Part shown: positions 59,910 to 64,000 of the stretch, piece by piece
Position numbering within the stretch: the first letter of the stretch is position 1
Layout of the letters: every line of letters starts with the position of its first letter
Source of the DNA: JBDHWG01 sp046328525
Lineage (GTDB): Bacteria > Chloroflexota > Anaerolineae > Epilineales > JAHCIE01
Assembly: GCA_046328525.1 (NCBI GenBank)
Contig: JAXLWK010000012.1
Coordinates: 1-64,000 of the forward strand
Direction of reading: 5' to 3'
Length of the DNA: 64,000 nt
Position numbers and translations under genes: made by a program
The notes under the pieces: model-generated
What the model was told of the DNA's origin: nothing
The model's database searches: none
The model's input: the letters and a program-made list of their open reading frames with translations, nothing else

Positions 59910-60548
59910 ATGCTGCGCACTGCCTGGGCCGGCTTCGTCCAAGCCGGCTTTCGATGTCTCTACACCCGCTTCGCCTGGACATACGACGCCGTGGCTGCGC
60001 TCGTCTCGCGCGGCGAGTGGCCGCTGTGGGGGCGCGCCGCTCTGGCGCACCTGGGAGCCGGACCTGTGCTAGAGCTGGGGAGTGGGCCGGGCCATCTCCT
60101 CGCGCCACTCGCCGAACACGCGCCGCCGGCCGTCGGGCTGGACCGCTCGCCCGACATGGCGCGCCTGGCGTGGCCGCGGCGTGGCCGCGCCGCGCTGGCC
60201 CTGGGGGAGGGCCAGGCGCTCCCGTTCCGCACCGCCGCTTTTACAGCGGTCGTTAGCGTGTTCCCGGCCCCGTACATCGTCGAGAGCGCGACGGTAGCCG
60301 AAGTGGACCGCGTCCTGTCGCCGGGCGGCCGCTTTGTCGTCGTGGACCACGCCGTATTGGTCGGCCGCGACCCGTACAGCGTCCTCGTCAACCTGGCCTA
60401 CGCCCTGACGGCGCGCCCCCTCGAAGCGTCGAAGCTGCCCAGACAGCTTGCCGCGCGCGGCTTCAGCGTGCAGCACGTCGCGCACGCCCTGCGACATGCG
60501 CGCGTGACCGTCCTTGTCGCCGAGAAACCGCTGCCAGACCGAGACTAA
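59910..60548 (+). CDS. SAM-dependent methyltransferase (UbiE/type 11)
   Basis: 212 residues from the ATG at 59910; the long frame to 59766 crosses the promoter and is not used. Motif I is VLELGSGPGHLLAPLAE, the acidic residue in GLDRSPDMARLA follows, and motif post-I is VVSVFPAPYIVE, then LSPGGRFVVVDHA. The type 11 family includes quinone and lipid methyltransferases; the substrate is unknown. The M24 peptidase gene starts 20 bases later, so the two may share a transcript. Confidence 0.85.
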   Translation: MLRTAWAGFVQAGFRCLYTRFAWTYDAVAALVSRGEWPLWGRAALAHLGAGPVLELGSGPGHLLAPLAEHAPPAVGLDRSPDMARLAWPRRGRAALALGEGQALPFRTAAFTAVVSVFPAPYIVESATVAEVDRVLSPGGRFVVVDHAVLVGRDPYSVLVNLAYALTARPLEASKLPRQLAARGFSVQHVAHALRHARVTVLVAEKPLPDRD

Positions 60549-60567
60549 CACATCGAAGGAGATGCCC

Positions 60568-61773
60568 ATGCTACACCAACCCACAGCCCTCGACGACGCG
60601 CTGGTGCACGAGAAGACAGCGCAAGCGATGGAGTGTCTACGCGAGCTTGACCTCGGCGCGTGGCTGCTCATGGGGCGCGAGACCCTCGAGATGGCCGACC
60701 CCTCGTTGGCCCTCGTCGTTGGAACGACTGTGACGTGGATTTCGGCGTTCGTCATTCCGGCCCAGGGCGAGAAGACGGCCATCGTCGGCACGTATGACGT
60801 GCCGAACCTCCAGAATACCGGCAACTTCGAGCGCGTCCTCGACTATGTTGGCTCGCCCAAGGATGTGCTGCTGGACACCCTCCGCCGCACCGACCCCCAG
60901 TCCATCGCCATCAACATCTCCAAGTCCGACAAGATGGCCGACGGCCTGACGACCGGCCTCTACCTCAAGCTGCTCGAATACCTCGAAGGCACGCCCTACG
61001 CCGAGCGCCTCGTCCCATCGGACATGCTCGTCTCCGCCGTGCGCGGGCGCAAGTCGTTGAGCGAGATTGCCCGCATCCGCGCCGCCATCGCCACGACCCT
61101 GGGTATCTTCGACCAGGTGGCGGCATACATCAAGCCGGGGCAGACAGAGGCGGAGATCCACCGCTTCGTGAGCGACATCGTCGCGGGCAAGGGGCTGACG
61201 ATGGCGTGGGATCCGCAGTACTGCCCGACGGTGCACAATGGGGCGCGGCCCATCGGCCACACAACGGCGGGCGAATATAAGGTGACGCCAGGGACGATTG
61301 TCCACATGGACCTGGGCGTGAAGCAGGACGGCTACTGCTCCGACTTGCAGCGGCTGTGGTACGTCTCGCGGGGGCCGGGCGACACGCCGCCGGCGGAGCT
61401 GACGCGGGCGTTCGAGACGGTGGTGACGGCGATTCAGGAGAGCAGCAAGGCGCTAAAGCCGGGGATCGCGGGGTGGGAGGTGGACGCCATCGCGCGGAAG
61501 ATCTGCACCGACGCGGGCTACCCGGAGTACCTGCACGCCCTGGGGCATCACGTGGGGCGGGCGGTACACGATGGCGCGGGCATCCTGGGGCCGCGCTGGG
61601 GGCGCTACGGGGACACGCCGTATTACCCGGTGGAAGTGGGCAACGTGTTCACGCTGGAGCTAGGGGTCGAGGCGCCGGGCATCGGCTACGTCGGGCTGGA
61701 AGAGGACGTGCTGGTGACGGAGAACGGCGTCGAGTGGCTCGCCCCGCCCCAGACCGAGTTGTATGTTGTCTAG
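60568..61773 (+). CDS. M24-family metallopeptidase (Xaa-Pro aminopeptidase-like)
   Basis: 401 residues from the ATG at 60568, with AAGGAG six bases upstream; an ATG two codons earlier touches the ribosome site. The C-terminal pita-bread domain has the five metal ligands: D in HMDLGVKQDGYCSD (two Asp), H in LGHHVGRAVHDGA, E in LELGVEAPG and E in GLEEDVLV. The N-terminal creatinase-like domain (1-175) is typical of Xaa-Pro peptidases. It probably cleaves peptides with proline in the second position, in the cytoplasm. Confidence 0.88.
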   Translation: MLHQPTALDDALVHEKTAQAMECLRELDLGAWLLMGRETLEMADPSLALVVGTTVTWISAFVIPAQGEKTAIVGTYDVPNLQNTGNFERVLDYVGSPKDVLLDTLRRTDPQSIAINISKSDKMADGLTTGLYLKLLEYLEGTPYAERLVPSDMLVSAVRGRKSLSEIARIRAAIATTLGIFDQVAAYIKPGQTEAEIHRFVSDIVAGKGLTMAWDPQYCPTVHNGARPIGHTTAGEYKVTPGTIVHMDLGVKQDGYCSDLQRLWYVSRGPGDTPPAELTRAFETVVTAIQESSKALKPGIAGWEVDAIARKICTDAGYPEYLHALGHHVGRAVHDGAGILGPRWGRYGDTPYYPVEVGNVFTLELGVEAPGIGYVGLEEDVLVTENGVEWLAPPQTELYVV

Positions 61774-61810
61774 CGGTCTGTCACTCGTGAAGTCGCGGTA
61801 ACGTCGTAAT

Positions 61811-61849
61811 GACTTCAGTCGTTTCCCAGGCCTCGGAACGACTGAAGTC
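61811..61849. repeat. Inverted repeat, dispersed type
   Basis: GACTTCAGTCGTT and AACGACTGAAGTC, 13 bp perfect with a 13-base loop. A diverged relative (CACGACTTTAGTCGTTGTG) is seen near 29255. Confidence 0.55.
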
Positions 61850-61950
61850 GTCACTCCATACCGCTCAACTCAACAAAGCAGCGCCCTGTGTTGGTTGCAG
61901 CGCTGACATTCCCGGCGCGATCAACTAACTGCATAGAGCATAGCGTGTTT

Positions 61951-61976
61951 CGGGTCGCCGGGATGTCGGCGACCCG
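61951..61976. terminator. Terminator hairpin near the end of the ABC permease gene
   Basis: CGGGTCGCC and GGCGACCCG form a 9-bp stem with an 8-base loop, flanked by GTTT and TTTC. It fits the end of the minus-strand permease gene or of transcription from the M24 gene. Confidence 0.55.
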
Positions 61977-62003
61977 TTTCACGTGCGCTGTATCGTCCGT
62001 TAT

Positions 62004-63971
62004 CTAGCCCTTCACACTCCCGGCTGTCAGCCCCTCGACCATGTATTTCTGAGCGTATATGTAGAGAATCACGACCGGAATGGACATAAGCAGAGCCGCG
62101 CCCATCATCATGCCCCAGGGTTGGATGTCGCCAAAGACCAGCAGCTGTAAGCCGACCGGCAGAGTCTTCAGGTCGTCACTGTTGATGAAGACAAAGGCGA
62201 ACAAGAACTCGTTCCAGGCGTTGGTGAAGGCGAAGAGGGTGACGGCTAACAGGGCGGGAGCCGCGAGTGGCAGGGTGATGCGCAGGAACGCGCCGAGCTG
62301 CGTTGCGCCGTCAATCATGGCCGCGTCTTCGAGATCCCGGGGGATGGAGCGATAGTAGCCGAGCATCACCCAACACGCGAAGGGCATGAGGAAGGTGGGA
62401 TAGGTGACGATCAACGCCCAGTAAGTATTGATGAGACCCAGGTTGGTCAGGATGCGGTACATGGGGATGAACAGCAACGCGCCGGGCAGCAGATAGGTGA
62501 TGAGGAGGGCGGTTGTGATCGCGCCCGCGCCGATGAACCTGAAACGAGCCAGCGCGTACCCGGCGAGGGCAGCGAAGGTGACGGCGATGACGGTGCTGGT
62601 CGTCGCGACGATCACGGTGTTGCGGAACCACGTCAGGTAGGGCGTATTGAACAGCAGGGCGCTGAACTGTTCCAGCGTCCAGGGTTGAGGCCAGAACAGG
62701 TTGATCCGCTGCTGAATCTGGAGGTCGGTCTTGAAGGACGTGATGACGATCCAGTAGAAGGGGAAGAGCACGAAGAGCAGGAAGGGAAGGATCAGCAATA
62801 TCCGAAGCGCGATGCCGCTCCGCTCCCGCGTCCGTCGGCTGAAGAGAGGGTGAGTGTGGGCGTTCGGCCCGCGCGCGGCTCTCAGGGGCGACGTTAGCCA
62901 GCTGAATGCCTTCCCCACGCCCTCGACAAGCCACTCGATGGGCAGCCACAGGAGATCGAAGACGGCGATCAGCCACTTGCCGACGCGGCCGAGGGCGCGA
63001 TCCACACGCGTGTCATCGGTGCGCGCGTGTTCCTCGTGCCGCATGAAGCGCGCCAGCAACAGGATGATAATGGCGAGGAGTGGCGCCATGCTGAGCGCCA
63101 CGGCTGCGCCCGGCCCGAAGCGCAGACTGATGATGGCCCGCTCGTAGGCGAGCACGGAGTAGAGGCGCGTTGCCCCGCCCGGCCCGCCGCCCGTCATCAG
63201 GTAGACAAGCCCGAAGGTGTTGAAGGTCGAGATGGTGGAGAGGAGGACCGTGACGGCGATCACGTACTTCAGGCCGGGCAGCGTGATGTGGCGGAAGCGA
63301 GCGAGGATAGAGGCGCCGTCCACTTCCGCAGCCTCATACAGCTCCTTGTCAATCGCCTTAAGGCCGGCGAGGAGGAGCAGGGTGTAGAAGGGAATCCCCT
63401 TCCAGATGTTCACAGCGATGACGCTGGGTAGGGCAAGCCCCGACTCGGACAGCCAGCCAACGCGCCTGTCAATCAGCCCCAGCCCCTGCAAGATGGGGTT
63501 CAGGCCACCAAAGATGGGGTCGTAGATGCTGCGCCACGCCATGGCCGTGACCACCTCTGGAACGATCCAGGGGAGAAGCATCACCCCCGCGAGAACGTTG
63601 CGATATGGCAGCTTGCTGTTGAGTAGCATGGCGATGGTCAGACCTACGACGAGCTTGATGGCCACCGACCAGAACGTGAACCGCACTGTATTCAGCACCG
63701 ACTCGCGGAAGTCGGCGTCCGACCACAGCCGCACGTAATTGTCTAGCCCGACCCAGACGTCAACGCGCTGGACGGAGCGGGTGGTGAAGCTGATGAGAAT
63801 GGCGTTGATGAACGGCCAGAGAATCAGACCGATCATGATCACCAGGAGGGGGAGTATGAAGGGGAGGGCGACCTTCCAGTCGCGCCCCAAAATGGACTTC
63901 GCCCGCGCTGAGAGACTGCGCGATGAGCCTTCTGTCAGTGATGGGGTTGCCCCGACAGCCCGCTCTGCCAT
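62004..63971 (-). CDS. Fused ABC-transporter permease (MalF-MalG-like sugar permeases in one chain)
   Basis: 655 residues, twice the usual size. The N-terminal half (about 30-320) is a MalF/UgpA-type permease with six helices and the EAA loop EAAEVDGASILARFRHITLP. A charged linker (about 320-385) includes a hydrophobic stretch. The C-terminal half (about 390-655) is a MalG/UgpE-type permease with six helices and EDAAMIDGATQLGAFLRITL. Both halves keep the EAA motif that contacts the ATPase, so a single polypeptide would form the whole channel. No ATPase or binding-protein gene is inside the window. GAGAGGAAG precedes the ATG. Confidence 0.9.
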   Translation of the reverse strand: MAERAVGATPSLTEGSSRSLSARAKSILGRDWKVALPFILPLLVIMIGLILWPFINAILISFTTRSVQRVDVWVGLDNYVRLWSDADFRESVLNTVRFTFWSVAIKLVVGLTIAMLLNSKLPYRNVLAGVMLLPWIVPEVVTAMAWRSIYDPIFGGLNPILQGLGLIDRRVGWLSESGLALPSVIAVNIWKGIPFYTLLLLAGLKAIDKELYEAAEVDGASILARFRHITLPGLKYVIAVTVLLSTISTFNTFGLVYLMTGGGPGGATRLYSVLAYERAIISLRFGPGAAVALSMAPLLAIIILLLARFMRHEEHARTDDTRVDRALGRVGKWLIAVFDLLWLPIEWLVEGVGKAFSWLTSPLRAARGPNAHTHPLFSRRTRERSGIALRILLILPFLLFVLFPFYWIVITSFKTDLQIQQRINLFWPQPWTLEQFSALLFNTPYLTWFRNTVIVATTSTVIAVTFAALAGYALARFRFIGAGAITTALLITYLLPGALLFIPMYRILTNLGLINTYWALIVTYPTFLMPFACWVMLGYYRSIPRDLEDAAMIDGATQLGAFLRITLPLAAPALLAVTLFAFTNAWNEFLFAFVFINSDDLKTLPVGLQLLVFGDIQPWGMMMGAALLMSIPVVILYIYAQKYMVEGLTAGSVKG

Positions 63972-64000
63972 GGGAGTCTTCCTCTCTGGACACGGATGAA

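Overview
This is a high-GC bacterial chromosome segment, most likely from a member of the Chloroflexota. The evidence is the set of large secreted proteins with Thr/Pro-rich linkers, an N-terminal LYLPLV-type motif, the phosphatase-DUF3090-SCO1664 gene trio shared by Actinobacteria and Chloroflexota, a T-box controlling pheS, and several leaderless or nearly leaderless genes. Genus cannot be set from the sequence. About 50 protein genes are supported, and no rRNA, tRNA or CRISPR array was found.

Layout. 1-7.7 kb (mostly minus strand): a DedA-type membrane protein cut by the window edge, a NarL-type two-component pair, a small membrane protein, DUF3565 and DUF4180 proteins, a ferritin-like protein, YdeI, a dual-specificity phosphatase, an AlaX-type tRNA editing protein and a cysteine-rich 4Fe-4S protein. 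8-20 kb: an FN3-repeat secreted protein, a Ca2+-type P-ATPase, phosphoribulokinase, dodecin, an amidase, an FKBP lipoprotein and a secreted cohesin-dockerin-cohesin protein. 20-29 kb: a peroxiredoxin-like gene with an in-frame TGA that is best read as selenocysteine, a PIG-L deacetylase, a GNAT and an F420-type oxidoreductase, the phosphatase-DUF3090-SCO1664 trio, a glycoside-hydrolase-like secreted protein and an L,D-transpeptidase. 29-38 kb: a Rad50-like ATPase, IMPase, a tandem O-methyltransferase, an EcsC-like protein, a GNAT, a Rieske oxygenase and an alpha/beta hydrolase.

38-42 kb holds a vWA / PP2C / protein-kinase operon (the TerY-P or YegL-YegK-YegI arrangement). Its kinase carries a membrane anchor and a C-terminal PA-IL (LecA)-like lectin domain, which suggests transmembrane signalling. 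42.4-46.5 kb is pheS-pheT behind a consensus promoter and a T-box with a UUC specifier.

46.7-47.95 kb is an IS110-family element inserted into a dispersed intergenic repeat. Its ends can be placed to the base at a shared CT core. Its 5' noncoding part folds into two stem-loops whose loops contain sequences matching or complementing both target halves and both donor halves, which is a complete bridge-RNA reading. Joining the two ends would build a TTGACA-N17-TATAAT promoter in front of that RNA.

48-64 kb: a coiled-coil protein, a SpoU methyltransferase, a HAD hydrolase, a DUF2281 protein, a 1461-residue secreted subtilase with two CAP domains, a small unknown protein with a perfect ribosome binding site, two Nudix hydrolases, a class II aldolase, PlsY, a leaderless methyltransferase, an M24 peptidase and a fused two-permease ABC transporter protein. 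Dispersed palindromic repeats sit in many intergenic gaps.
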